Shown here: piece by piece, positions 27,046 through 36,543 of the stretch
Layout: every line of letters begins with the position of its first letter
Position numbering within the stretch: position 1 is the stretch's first letter
DNA from: GCA-002733465 sp965230525
Lineage (GTDB): Bacteria; Pseudomonadota; Gammaproteobacteria; Enterobacterales; Kangiellaceae
Reading direction: 5' to 3'
Assembly (NCBI GenBank): GCA_965230525.1
Contig: OZ246008.1
Location: 3,286,001-3,350,000 of the forward strand
DNA: 64,000 nt
The notes under the pieces: model-generated
Database searches by the model: none
The model's input: only the letters and a program-made list of their open reading frames with translations
Told to the model about the DNA's origin: nothing
Position numbers and translations under genes: made by a program

Positions 27046-28454
27046 TGCATAAGAATCATCGAAAATTATGTTTTCTATTACTAGCCAATGTCGCTTTAAA
27101 CTCAGTTATTTTTAGTGCAAGGGCGACGGACCAATTGCATGGAGAAGCACTGACGCTAAATGTCGTTGTTGAACAAGCGCAGTTAAGTGACCCTTGGTTG
27201 ATCAGTAACCGTCACACCCAAGACTCGATCGAATCATTAAGTATTGCAGCGGGTACACTTCCCGATCCAAAAATAAATTTGGGGCTCGCCAATATTGCAA
27301 CGGATACTTTTGATTTTAGCCAAGAAGGGATGACCCAATTTAAGGTCGGTGTATCCCAAATGTTTCCAAGAGGTGACAGTTTAGCAATCAAGAAGAAACA
27401 GCTTGCAATCGTCGGGAGTCAGTTTCCATTTCAACGTAAAAATAGGCGGGCAAGAGTCGCCGTCGTGGTATCACATCTATGGTTAGACGCCTATAAAGCG
27501 CAACAGAGCATTGCTCTTATCGAAAATGATCGTGCCTTATTTGAACAACTTGCTGATGTTGCCCAAGCAAGTTATTCATCGACGCTTGGTAGAACCAGAC
27601 AGCAAGATATTGTGCGAGCGCAACTGGAGTTAACAAGGCTTGATGATAGGTTGACACGTTTAAATCAAAAGAAAGAAATGTCAGAGAAAAAACTTTATGA
27701 ATGGCTTAATGAAGGTCGATTTCATAAAACTGATGTCAACAAGCTTTCAATACCAGAGTTCAACATTGCTGCGCAACTACCAAGTATTAAGATGATTAAC
27801 GAAGCACTTTATACATCTCGTTCTGATGTGAGCCAGCAAAAGCTTTACCAGTTTCTCTCGAACCACCCAGCCGTAATGGTCTTTGACAAGAAAATAGAAG
27901 CAAAGAAAGTAGGGGTCGATTTAGCGAAGCAAAAGTACAAACCGGAATGGGGGATCAGTGCGGGCTATGGTGTTCGGGATGATAGTCCATTAGGTCAGGA
28001 GCGGTCGGATCTTTTTTCAATAGGTGTTAGTTTCGATATCCCCATTTTCACGAGTAATCGTCAAGATAAGCAAGTTCAGTCGGCGGTATCGGAAGCCTCA
28101 GCAATAAAAACTGAAAAATGGCAATTTGTTAGAAAGCTAATGGCTGCTTTTGAAACTCAGAGGACACAGCTGTTACGACTCAATGAAAGACAAACGCTAT
28201 ATAAAGAACGATTGTTACCTCAAATGCAAAATCAAGCGGAAGCGTCACTAACTGCTTATACAAATGATGATGGCGACTTTGCCGAGGTTGTGCGTTCTCG
28301 AATAGCAGAATTAAACGCGTCGATAGACGCGCTAGAAATCGATGTTGAAAGGCAAAAAAGCATCGTCCAATTAAACTATTTTTTAATGAAAAACGTGAAA
28401 GAAATCACGTTAGATAACCATCAAACGACTCAAAGTTTAGGAGAAAAGCAATGA
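27045..28454 (+). CDS. cusC: Outer-membrane factor of the Cu/Ag efflux pump (TolC family)
   Basis: A 469-residue outer-membrane efflux protein with a signal peptide (cleavage near residue 28, FSARA before TDQ) and the TolC/OEP duplicated alpha-helical hairpins with conserved AxL- and Gly-rich turns (QEGMTQFKVGVSQMFPRGD; GVSFDIPIF). It forms the outer-membrane channel of a tripartite pump with the adaptor and RND protein encoded next. The start overlaps the DUF411 stop, and its own stop overlaps the adaptor start (ATGA). No lipobox is visible, unlike E. coli CusC. Confidence 0.85.
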   Translation: MHKNHRKLCFLLLANVALNSVIFSARATDQLHGEALTLNVVVEQAQLSDPWLISNRHTQDSIESLSIAAGTLPDPKINLGLANIATDTFDFSQEGMTQFKVGVSQMFPRGDSLAIKKKQLAIVGSQFPFQRKNRRARVAVVVSHLWLDAYKAQQSIALIENDRALFEQLADVAQASYSSTLGRTRQQDIVRAQLELTRLDDRLTRLNQKKEMSEKKLYEWLNEGRFHKTDVNKLSIPEFNIAAQLPSIKMINEALYTSRSDVSQQKLYQFLSNHPAVMVFDKKIEAKKVGVDLAKQKYKPEWGISAGYGVRDDSPLGQERSDLFSIGVSFDIPIFTSNRQDKQVQSAVSEASAIKTEKWQFVRKLMAAFETQRTQLLRLNERQTLYKERLLPQMQNQAEASLTAYTNDDGDFAEVVRSRIAELNASIDALEIDVERQKSIVQLNYFLMKNVKEITLDNHQTTQSLGEKQ

Positions 28455-30208
28455 GTAACAATAACAAAATTTTGAGCGCTCTTATCGGTGGAGTATTAGT
28501 AGGTGCAATCGGAACATACGCCAGTTATGGTTTATGGTTTTCAAGCAATAGCTCGGACAATAACCCCAACAGTTCACAAAAGGAACCTCTCTATTGGGTG
28601 GCTCCCATGGATGCAAACTATCGACGAGATAAACCCGGAAAATCGCCTATGGGAATGGATTTAGTCCCGGTTTATGAAGATGGAGCCTCTGGAAGCGACT
28701 CGGGACCTGGCACCATTAAAATTTCTCCTGAAGTAGTCAATAACTTAGGAGTAAGAACAGCCAAAGCAAAATATCTACCGTTGCACACCCAAATCTCAAC
28801 GGTTGGTTATGTGAAATATGATGAAGACCAACTTGTGCATATCCACCCGCGTGTCGAGGGATGGGTAGAAAAACTATACGTAAAAACTTCAGGCGACCCC
28901 GTCGTTAAGGGACAGCCTCTGTACGACATTTATTCACCAGCACTCGTCAATGCGCAGGAGGAGTTGTTAATTGCCTTAGAAAGGAAAAATCAGCGTCTAA
29001 TTAAAGCCGCTGAAGATAGACTAGCGGCGTTACAGCTTCCCAAAAAAGCGATTGCACAACTTAAATCCAAAAGACAAGTTACGCAGCGAATTACTTTTTA
29101 CGCGCCACAAAATGGCGTAGTGGACAATTTAAATATTCGTGAAGGTTTTTTTGTTAAACCGGGGATCACACTCATGTCCATTGGTCGATTAGAGCAAGTG
29201 TGGGTCGAGGCGGAAGTGTTCGAACGCCAAGCTTCAGAAGTAGAAGTTGGTTTACCCGTGACAATGACATTAGCTTACTTACCCGGAAAAGAGTGGGAGG
29301 GAAAAGTTGATTATGTCTACCCAACGTTAAATGAAAAAAACAGAACGGTGAAGGTCAGGTTACGGTTTGAAAATCAAGAGGAGCAGTTAAAACCCAATAT
29401 GTTTGCGCAAGTATTGATCCATGCGGACGACGACTCAGACTCACTATTGGTGCCTAAGGAGGCCATTATTCGTACGGGCGCAAGCGAGCGTGTCGTAATT
29501 GCGCTAGGAGAAGGACGATTTAAATCAATTAACGTGAAAACCGGTCGCTTCGACGGTAAGTTTGCTGAAATTATTTCGGGAGTAATGGAAGGCGATACTG
29601 TAGTGACATCGGCACAGTTTCTCTTGGATTCTGAATCAAGTAAATCGTCTGACTTTAAGCGAATGCATAGAGATGCTGAAAGTGCAGATCAAGCGAAGAG
29701 CGTTTGGGTTGCGGCTACTATCAATAGCATGATGGTTGACCACCGGATGGTTAACGTCACTCATGATGCAATCGATGAATGGGAATGGCCAACGATGACC
29801 ATGGACTTCATTGTAGCTGAGACAGTTGATATAAGTTTACTCGAAAATGACATGGCGATTCATGTTGAGATTGAGGACAAAGGCGACAGCAACTACGAAA
29901 TCGTTAATGTTCACATTCCAGATCCTGACAGCGAATCAAACCCTAGTTCAAATTTAGATAGCGTCGAATCCGTTACCGTGGATGGTGTTATCAATTCGCT
30001 AATGATAGGGCATCGTATGCTCAATATTAGTCGTGAGGCAATTGAGCAATGGGGACGAGCCCCAGCCACTCTAGACTTCCTTGTAAACGACACTGTCGAT
30101 ATATCATCGTTAAAAACCGGTATGAAAATTCGATTTACATTTCATGTGGTAGACGGCGAATTCATGATAACCGACGTTCAACCCATTATCGTCAAAAACC
30201 AAGAATAG
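28451..30208 (+). CDS. cusB: CusB-type adaptor with metal-binding N terminus and two C-terminal CusF-like domains
   Basis: A 585-residue periplasmic adaptor. After a membrane anchor (~8-28) a heavy-metal-binding domain reads YWVAPMDANYRRDKPGKSPM followed by GMDLVPVYE. The lipoyl, barrel and hairpin adaptor core covers ~80-410. Two CusF-like domains follow at ~420-485 and ~503-580. The first has the complete Cu/Ag site in THDAIDEWEWPTMTMDF: His, Trp, Met and Met at the 0, +8, +11 and +13 spacing known from CusF. In the second (SREAIEQWGRAPATLDF) all four ligands are replaced by Arg, Arg, Ala and Leu. It collects periplasmic Cu(I)/Ag(I) and passes it to the pump. It is coupled by ATGA to cusC. 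Confidence 0.9.
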   Translation: MSNNNKILSALIGGVLVGAIGTYASYGLWFSSNSSDNNPNSSQKEPLYWVAPMDANYRRDKPGKSPMGMDLVPVYEDGASGSDSGPGTIKISPEVVNNLGVRTAKAKYLPLHTQISTVGYVKYDEDQLVHIHPRVEGWVEKLYVKTSGDPVVKGQPLYDIYSPALVNAQEELLIALERKNQRLIKAAEDRLAALQLPKKAIAQLKSKRQVTQRITFYAPQNGVVDNLNIREGFFVKPGITLMSIGRLEQVWVEAEVFERQASEVEVGLPVTMTLAYLPGKEWEGKVDYVYPTLNEKNRTVKVRLRFENQEEQLKPNMFAQVLIHADDDSDSLLVPKEAIIRTGASERVVIALGEGRFKSINVKTGRFDGKFAEIISGVMEGDTVVTSAQFLLDSESSKSSDFKRMHRDAESADQAKSVWVAATINSMMVDHRMVNVTHDAIDEWEWPTMTMDFIVAETVDISLLENDMAIHVEIEDKGDSNYEIVNVHIPDPDSESNPSSNLDSVESVTVDGVINSLMIGHRMLNISREAIEQWGRAPATLDFLVNDTVDISSLKTGMKIRFTFHVVDGEFMITDVQPIIVKNQE

Positions 30209-30218
30209 GGGAAAGATA

Positions 30219-33200
30219 ATGATTGAATCAATTATTCGATGGTCTGTTGGCAATCGGTTTTTTGTGTTACTAGCAACGCTAATGATCGTTGGTGTGGGAT
30301 TATTCTCCCTAAAAAATACTCCGGTTGATGCGTTACCAGATCTATCTGATGTACAAGTTATTATTAAGACGACCTATCCAGGGCAGGCTCCCCAGGTAGT
30401 AGAAGATCAAGTTACCTATCCACTAACAACCGCCATGCTTTCGGTACCAGGAGCAGTGACGGTAAGAGGATATTCATTCTTTGGTGATTCTTATGTCTAC
30501 ATTATCTTTGATGAAAAAACGGATCTCTATTGGGCTCGTTCACGCGTACTTGAATATTTAAGTCAGGTTGCACCCTCTTTACCATCTAATGCTCGGCCGC
30601 AATTAGGACCAGATGCGACGGGAGTCGGCTGGGTCTATCTTTATTCTTTAATTGATAGAACAGGTCAAAATGATCTTAGTGAACTTCGAAGTTTACAAGA
30701 TTGGTTTTTAAAGTACGAACTGCAAACCGTTCCGGGCGTTTCAGAAGTAACAGCGTTGGGCGGTATGGTGAAACAATATCAAGTAAAAGTTGATCCCGAT
30801 AAATTGCGCGCTTTTGGTATTCCTCTCTCCCATATTCAAATGGCAATTAAACGTGGTAACCAAGAGATTGGTGCGTCTGTTGTCGAGATGGCTGAAGCTG
30901 AATACATGGTTAGGGCAACCGGTTATATCAAGAATGAGGAGGACCTCGGAAACATTCCGCTTGGTGTTAATCAAAATGGGACGCCGCTAATGCTTAAAGA
31001 CATTGCAGAGATCGGTATCGGTCCGCAAATGCGACGTGGTATCGCCGAGCTCAATGGTGAAGGAGAGACCGTTGGTGGCATAGTCGTCATGCGATTTGGT
31101 GAAAACGCACAAAACGTTATTAATGGGGTGAAGGCAAAATTAGAAGATCTCAAAAAAGGTTTACCAGAAGGTGTTGAAGTAGTTCCTGTTTATGACAGAA
31201 GTGCATTGATTGAAAGAGCGGTAGAGAACCTTTGGATAAAACTCCTCGAAGAGTTCGGAGTGGTCGCACTAGTCTGCATGATATTTTTATTTCATGTGCG
31301 ATCATCATTAGTTGCCATTTTTAGCTTGCCTGTTGGGATCCTGACTGCATTTATTATCATGCATTGGCAGGGCCTTAACGCGAACATCATGTCGCTTGGG
31401 GGGATTGCTATCGCCATCGGCGCGATGATTGATGGGGCGATCGTTATGATCGAGAACATGCATAAACACATGGAAAAAACACCACTCACCAAAGAAAATC
31501 GATGGGAAATTGTTGCAAAATCAGCTAGCGAGGTGGGGCCAGCATTATTTTTTAGCCTGCTAATCATCACCGTTAGTTTTGTTCCAGTGTTTACGCTGGA
31601 AGCGCAAGAAGGGCGAATGTTTTCACCACTTGCTTTTACAAAAACCTATGCCATGGCTGCATCTGCAGCATTGGCAATTACATTAGTTCCAGTTCTCATG
31701 GGGTACTTTATTCGCGGCAAGGTCATGCCCGAGCATAAGAACCCCGTCAATAGAATTCTTACAGCAGCTTACATGCCAGCATTAAAGAAGGTTCTTAAAT
31801 TTCCTAAGACAACATTAATGCTTTCTCTAGTTGTGATGGCAATAGGATTCTGGCCGCTAGATAAAATTGGTAGTGAATTTATTCCACCGTTGGATGAAGG
31901 TGATTTAATGTACATGCCGACCACTTACCCGGGTATCTCAATCGGTAAAGCGCGAGAGCTACTCCAGCAAACTGACAAGCTCATTAAAAGTTTACCAGAA
32001 GTTAAAACGGTTTTTGGTAAAGTCGGTCGAGCAGAGTCCGCTACGGATCCGGCCCCATTAACAATGATTGAGACTTTTATTCAACTTAAACCGCAAGATG
32101 AGTGGCGAGAGGGAGTCACTACCGAAAGTCTTAAAAAGGAGTTGGACAGCTTAGTTAAATTACCCGGAGTCACTAATGCTTGGGTCATGCCGATTAAGAC
32201 CCGGATTGACATGCTTGCGACAGGGATAAAAACTCCTGTTGGGATCAAAATATCGGGACCGAAGTTAACAGAAATCCAAGCGATCGGTCAGCAATTAGAA
32301 AAGATCTTGAAAGATGTTCCTGGTACGGCTTCTGTCTATTCAGAGCGAGTCGCGGGAGGCCGGTATATCAAGGTTGATATTCAAAGAGAAAAAGCGGCGA
32401 GGTATGGGTTAAACATTGCGGATGTTCAACAAGTCGTATCGTCAGCCATTGGAGGTATGAATGTGACGAATACGGTTGAAGGTTTGGAACGTTATCCAGT
32501 CAATATTCGGTATCCGCAAGACTACAGGAATTCACCAGAGCAGTTAGCACTGCTTCCTATTGTCACTCCTTCGGGGCAACGTATTGCGCTCTCGGATGTT
32601 GCCAATGTGTTTGTAGAAGATGGTCCTCCAGGCATAAAGAGTGAGAATGCGCGACTAAACGGTTGGGCGTTTATTGATATCGAAGGGGTGGATGTGGGAA
32701 GTTACGTTGTTGAGGCTCAACGAATAGTTAACGAACAATTAGAATTGCCTGCAGGCTATTCAATAGGATGGTCTGGTCAATACGAGTACATGGTAAGAGC
32801 GAAGGAGAAGCTGGCTTACGTCGTTCCGTTGACATTGGCAATCATCATTATTTTATTATTTATTAATTTTAGAAATTTTGTAGAAGTCGCAATTATCATG
32901 GGAACGCTACCATTGGCGATGGTAGGGAGCATATGGTTAATGTATCTACAAGGTTTTAACTTCTCTGTCGCGGTTGGTGTTGGTTTTATCGCATTAGCCG
33001 GAGTTGCTGTTGAGATTGGAGTGATCATGTTGGTGTATCTCAATCAATCGTATCAAGCGATGCTCCGCCAGTGCGAAGAAAAGGGCATCCAACCGACTGT
33101 TAGCATATTAACCGAATGTGTCCTTCATGGCGCTGGTATGCGCGTCAGACCAGTGATGATGACTGCAGCCGCAATTATAGCAGGATTACTACCGATACTT

Positions 33201-33341
33201 TATGGCTCAGGTACAGGCTCAGAGGTCATGAGTCGGATCGCCGCGCCGATGGTAGGTGGAATGCTTAGCGCGGTATTTTTAACATTACTGGTTGTGCCTG
33301 CAATCTATTTTCTGTGGCGAAGAAATAAGGTGAAAAGTTAG
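30219..33341 (+). CDS. cusA: Cu(I)/Ag(I) RND efflux pump of the CusA type
   Basis: A 1040-residue inner-membrane HME-RND transporter with twelve TM segments and two large periplasmic loops. TM4 carries GGIAIAIGAMIDGAIVMIEN. Its Asp falls at residue 405 and its Glu at 412, the same numbers as the proton-relay residues of E. coli CusA. The first residue pair is not DFG as in CzcA, which places it in the monovalent class. It works with the adaptor and outer-membrane factor just upstream (10-base gap, GGGGAAAG ribosome site). The operon end is marked by a hairpin 27 bases after the stop. Confidence 0.92.
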   Translation: MIESIIRWSVGNRFFVLLATLMIVGVGLFSLKNTPVDALPDLSDVQVIIKTTYPGQAPQVVEDQVTYPLTTAMLSVPGAVTVRGYSFFGDSYVYIIFDEKTDLYWARSRVLEYLSQVAPSLPSNARPQLGPDATGVGWVYLYSLIDRTGQNDLSELRSLQDWFLKYELQTVPGVSEVTALGGMVKQYQVKVDPDKLRAFGIPLSHIQMAIKRGNQEIGASVVEMAEAEYMVRATGYIKNEEDLGNIPLGVNQNGTPLMLKDIAEIGIGPQMRRGIAELNGEGETVGGIVVMRFGENAQNVINGVKAKLEDLKKGLPEGVEVVPVYDRSALIERAVENLWIKLLEEFGVVALVCMIFLFHVRSSLVAIFSLPVGILTAFIIMHWQGLNANIMSLGGIAIAIGAMIDGAIVMIENMHKHMEKTPLTKENRWEIVAKSASEVGPALFFSLLIITVSFVPVFTLEAQEGRMFSPLAFTKTYAMAASAALAITLVPVLMGYFIRGKVMPEHKNPVNRILTAAYMPALKKVLKFPKTTLMLSLVVMAIGFWPLDKIGSEFIPPLDEGDLMYMPTTYPGISIGKARELLQQTDKLIKSLPEVKTVFGKVGRAESATDPAPLTMIETFIQLKPQDEWREGVTTESLKKELDSLVKLPGVTNAWVMPIKTRIDMLATGIKTPVGIKISGPKLTEIQAIGQQLEKILKDVPGTASVYSERVAGGRYIKVDIQREKAARYGLNIADVQQVVSSAIGGMNVTNTVEGLERYPVNIRYPQDYRNSPEQLALLPIVTPSGQRIALSDVANVFVEDGPPGIKSENARLNGWAFIDIEGVDVGSYVVEAQRIVNEQLELPAGYSIGWSGQYEYMVRAKEKLAYVVPLTLAIIIILLFINFRNFVEVAIIMGTLPLAMVGSIWLMYLQGFNFSVAVGVGFIALAGVAVEIGVIMLVYLNQSYQAMLRQCEEKGIQPTVSILTECVLHGAGMRVRPVMMTAAAIIAGLLPILYGSGTGSEVMSRIAAPMVGGMLSAVFLTLLVVPAIYFLWRRNKVKS

Positions 33342-33367
33342 TCGCCAGTGGCGTAATTAACAAAACA

Positions 33368-33390
33368 CTCTCCCTTACTGATAGGGAGAG
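33368..33390 (+). terminator. Hairpin between cusA and copC
   Basis: Arms ctctccct and agggagag pair perfectly around a 7-base loop. There is no T-run, so it may be an attenuating or processing hairpin rather than a full terminator. Confidence 0.4.
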
Positions 33391-33421
33391 CTCTAAATCA
33401 ATTAATAGTGGAACTCAAATT

Positions 33422-33838
33422 ATGAAATTACTTATACAAATTGCTCTAATCGTTATGGTGTCAATTAGCATGCAAGTTTTTGCGCACGCAGGTTTAAAGT
33501 CTTCGATACCGAACAACCAAGAACGTATTACCGAGCAGCCGAAGAACATCGTGCTGGAGTTTAATAAGCCGGTACGCCTTCTTAAGGTTACGATGGTCGA
33601 CCGAAAGGGAGAAGTTGTACCGCTAAAATACCAGATGAATACAAATGCAGATGATCGTTTTGAGATATCAATAGCTCAATTGCAACACGGACATTACATC
33701 GTCAAATGGGTGGCATTAGGTGGAGACTCGCATAAGATGGACGGGGATTTCAGTTTTGAGTTTCATCCAGCAAAGGCTGCTTCAAAACAAAAAACAGAAG
33801 AGGTCAAAAATCCCGATCATACGAGTCATCAACACTAG
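33422..33838 (+). CDS. copC: Periplasmic copper-binding protein CopC
   Basis: A 138-residue CopC/YobA protein. The signal peptide ends MQVFA before HAGLKSS, so the mature N terminus is His, the first ligand of the Cu(II) site. The remaining site is seen in GGDSHKMDGDFSF (Asp/His). The immunoglobulin-like fold is signalled by LEFNKPVR and the closing strands. A Lys/His-rich tail follows. It delivers or buffers periplasmic copper, probably to CopD, whose gene starts 8 bases after its stop. It follows the cus operon after a hairpin. Confidence 0.9.
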   Translation: MKLLIQIALIVMVSISMQVFAHAGLKSSIPNNQERITEQPKNIVLEFNKPVRLLKVTMVDRKGEVVPLKYQMNTNADDRFEISIAQLQHGHYIVKWVALGGDSHKMDGDFSFEFHPAKAASKQKTEEVKNPDHTSHQH

Positions 33839-33846
33839 GAGCCATT

Positions 33847-34749
33847 ATGGACATTTCTTCCTGGATAATTGCAACAAGTATTTCGAAGCTAGTATTTTAT
33901 TTTTGTCTCGCGGGAGTTATCGGGGGAGGAAGCCTCTACTGTGTCACGCTTTCTAACAGAAAACTAAAAGAGTCGGTCGCAAAGTATATTATCGTAGCCG
34001 CTGCTGTGGGTTTTATGGCAAACGTTTCCAGCTTTTACATTCAAGTCGGTGCAATCAGTGAAAGCGGATTGACAGGCATGTTTGACGGAATGTTCGTCAG
34101 TGTTCTATGGAGCTCTGGTTTAGGTGATGCGGTAGCGAGCCGAGCAATCGGGTTTATAGCTATCTTAATTGCTGCGGTCGCATATCACCGACACCTTAAA
34201 GATAAAAGAAACTCAACGGCACAAGTGGTTGCAATTTTTACTTATGCGCTAAGTTTGATGGCATTTGGTTTTTCTTTTACTAAGATAGGTCATACCGTTG
34301 AGCTATCTTTGCTTACCAAAATAGCGGTCATTTACCATGTCATACTCGTATTATGGTGGATGGGGATGCTTTGGCCTTTGTACAAAGCCTGTTCGCTGCT
34401 CGCCAATCGAGATCTCCATACGTTAATGTTTCGATTTGGAAAGTCGGCGAGTTACGCAGTTTTTGCGCTCCTCGCATTTGGAATAGTTTTAGCGTTTTCT
34501 TTGTTTGACAGTTTAGAGCAAGTTTTCTTTAGCGCTTATGGTCAAGTGTTCTTAATGAAGACAGCCCTGGTTAGCGGCCTGTTACTCATAGCTGCCAATC
34601 ATAAGTTAAGGCTGGTGCCCGCGCTTTTAAAAGAGCCCGCTGCAAATAGGAAACTCGCAAATTCAATTCAGTTTGAAATATTAATCGGTGTGTTGGTCTT
34701 GACCATCACCACCATTCTGACCACTTATGTTGGTCCTACTCACGCTTAA
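33847..34749 (+). CDS. copD: Copper resistance membrane protein CopD
   Basis: A 300-residue polytopic protein with about eight TM segments, matching the CopD domain: a loop with GLGDAVASRAIGF, conserved His in IGHTVELS and YHVILVLWWMG, and a C-terminal AANHKLRLVPALL. CopD is thought to move copper across the inner membrane in partnership with CopC. A strong ribosome site (AGGAG) precedes ATG 33847. It is co-transcribed with copC and followed after 31 bases by two NTF2-like exported proteins. Confidence 0.85.
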   Translation: MDISSWIIATSISKLVFYFCLAGVIGGGSLYCVTLSNRKLKESVAKYIIVAAAVGFMANVSSFYIQVGAISESGLTGMFDGMFVSVLWSSGLGDAVASRAIGFIAILIAAVAYHRHLKDKRNSTAQVVAIFTYALSLMAFGFSFTKIGHTVELSLLTKIAVIYHVILVLWWMGMLWPLYKACSLLANRDLHTLMFRFGKSASYAVFALLAFGIVLAFSLFDSLEQVFFSAYGQVFLMKTALVSGLLLIAANHKLRLVPALLKEPAANRKLANSIQFEILIGVLVLTITTILTTYVGPTHA

Positions 34750-34780
34750 CAAATATTAATTACTACTTAAGGAAAAAACT

Positions 34781-35260
34781 ATGAATCATTTAAAAACAAT
34801 AAAAACACTTCTTGTGATAGTCGCATTGCTTTTGGTCGCTACGACTGAAGCTGCAACTGGTCACGAACATAAAAAAGAAAACATTAAAATGTTCACGGGA
34901 ATGGGAAGTGAACCGTACAAAACCGTCAAAAATTTCCACAAAGCACTTAAAACTAAAAACAAGTCACTGGCTCTCTCATCATTGCATGAGCAAGTCACCA
35001 TATTTGAAGGTGGAAAAGTTGAGCGGTCAGCATCAGAATACGCAAGTCATCATATGCAGGCGGATATGAACTACGTTAGTAGTGTAAATGTCGAACTACT
35101 TGAACATCATGTTGAAATTATCGGTGAAGTCGCCATTTCCATTGCGAGAACAAAGACGACAGGATTCTATAAAAACAAAACGGTTAATCGGCAAGGCATG
35201 GAAACTATTGTACTTAGGAAATATGATGGTATATGGAAAATATCTCATATTCATTGGTAG
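34781..35260 (+). CDS. Exported NTF2-like (DUF4440-type) protein, copy 1
   Basis: A 159-residue protein with a signal peptide (ending ATTEA before ATGHEH) and a C-terminal NTF2/SnoaL-like fold: AxxFHKALKTKN, FEGGKVERSASEYASHHM, and the final strand with RKYDGIWKISHIHW. A mature N terminus GHEHKKE is His-rich and could bind metal. The catalytic or binding role of such proteins in metal operons is not established. It lies between copD and its paralogue, with AAGGAAAA before ATG 34781. The paralogue follows after 48 bases. Confidence 0.7.
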   Translation: MNHLKTIKTLLVIVALLLVATTEAATGHEHKKENIKMFTGMGSEPYKTVKNFHKALKTKNKSLALSSLHEQVTIFEGGKVERSASEYASHHMQADMNYVSSVNVELLEHHVEIIGEVAISIARTKTTGFYKNKTVNRQGMETIVLRKYDGIWKISHIHW

Positions 35261-35308
35261 AACACATTCTCCGTTATCTTACAAATTATTTCTATAAAGG
35301 AACAAAGC

Positions 35309-35785
35309 ATGAAAGCATTACTCGTTTTTATTATATCTGTTTTTAGCATTAATCAGGTCTTTGCCAGTGAATCAGACATCACCAAGATCAACAACATTAT
35401 CAAAGAGATAAAGGTAGGCTGGGAGTCCGGAAGTGGTGAACCGTTTAAAAGGCACTATTTGGACTTTCAAGGGGCTCGGTATTTCGAATCTGGAGGGCAA
35501 AATCGAGGATTGAATGATTTAGTTGACCATCATGTAGAGCCGGAGAAAGAGGCTCTAGAGTATTTAAAACTAGATTTCTCGAATATCCAAGTCAACTTTG
35601 AAGGCCAGTTTGCTTGGGCGCTCGCAGATACTCGAATTCAAGGAAAAGTGAACAAATCTGGACATGTTTTTGATAAGGCTGGTTTTCAAACGTTTTTGTT
35701 TAGACAAATAGATGAACAATGGAAAGTGATCCATACACACTCGTCATCGAGAGACTACAAGCCGAAGAAAAAACATAAGCATTAG
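35309..35785 (+). CDS. Exported NTF2-like protein, copy 2
   Basis: A 158-residue paralogue of the preceding protein, with a signal peptide (ending NQVFA before SESD). Matching landmarks are ARYFESGGQNRGLNDLVDHH, FAWALADTRIQGK and the final RQIDEQWKVIHTHSSSRD. The tail KPKKKHKH is basic and His-rich. The shared pattern E-x-G near a following HH pair in both copies is a possible binding site inside the NTF2 cavity. It sits in the copC-copD transcription unit. No function is known. Confidence 0.68.
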   Translation: MKALLVFIISVFSINQVFASESDITKINNIIKEIKVGWESGSGEPFKRHYLDFQGARYFESGGQNRGLNDLVDHHVEPEKEALEYLKLDFSNIQVNFEGQFAWALADTRIQGKVNKSGHVFDKAGFQTFLFRQIDEQWKVIHTHSSSRDYKPKKKHKH

Positions 35786-35795
35786 GAGTGACAAG

Positions 35796-36155
35796 ATGAT
35801 TACTAAGTTTATTAAGCTTATTTTATTTCTGGTTCCGATGGTTGCATTCTCGCATGGTGGGAGCGACCCGATTAAAGAACTATCTAAAAACAATCAAAAA
35901 CTGTCGAGGGTTCAGATGGCATTTAAAAATCTTCAGAGTACAGCGTCAAGATATGAAAGTATTGAGAAGCAAGTACGACATTTACAGAATAATGTATTGA
36001 TCCTTAGACGCCTTATGGCATCCGACTATCCTCATGTGGATCAAAAGATGAGCAAGTATCAGCTTGACTACATTAATGAACTTGATAAGAGTTTGAAAGT
36101 TTTTAAGAGAACGCTCCAGCAAACAGAGGATACATTAGAAGAAGTTCTCAATTGA
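35796..36155 (+). CDS. Small exported helical protein
   Basis: A 119-residue protein with a signal peptide (ending MVAFS before HGGSDP) and then a single long helical region rich in Gln, Lys and Leu (about 30-119), probably a coiled-coil dimer. The mature protein starts with HGG, which could bind Cu(II). AGGAG precedes ATG 35796, 10 bases after the second NTF2-like gene, so it closes the cop cluster. No family is recognised. Confidence 0.55.
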   Translation: MITKFIKLILFLVPMVAFSHGGSDPIKELSKNNQKLSRVQMAFKNLQSTASRYESIEKQVRHLQNNVLILRRLMASDYPHVDQKMSKYQLDYINELDKSLKVFKRTLQQTEDTLEEVLN

Positions 36156-36543
36156 TTCTAGACGGTCTTCTATTGGGAGCTAATCTTATATCTTTGCCCC
36201 GTAGTCTATTGGGTTACTTTGAATAGTATAAAGTGGCTACGGGCATCAAGTGTTGCGTGTTAAATGTGTGTGTTGTCAATCCAACATGTATCATTTTAGT
36301 AGGGAGTTCAACCAGCAATTACCAATAACCATTTTTGGTATTGCAAAGTGCAAGTTTCGAAATGTTTCGAGGACTAATTCATATTAGCACTTGTTTTTTT
36401 TCGTTAATGGAGTTCATTCAACATAAGTTTGAATAGAACGAATAAAAGATAGAATTACTGATTTAGATCATGAATTTATTGTCAAGTTAGTTTATGATTA
36501 TAATCGCAACTCACTATGATTTAGTGGAATACTCAAAATTATA
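36156..36543. other. Gene-free stretch before the second Cys-rich protein
   Basis: It contains a weak imperfect stem between gccccgtag (36197) and ctacgggc (near 36240) and a good -10 hexamer, tataat, at 36499-36504, 40 bases before the next start. A ttgtca lies at 36479 but is too close (14 bases) for a standard -35. No coding sequence is supported. Confidence 0.4.

Noticed and set aside
36479..36504. ttgtca/tataat as a standard promoter before the second Cys-rich protein
   Set aside because: The 14-base spacing is too short for the usual sigma-70 arrangement.
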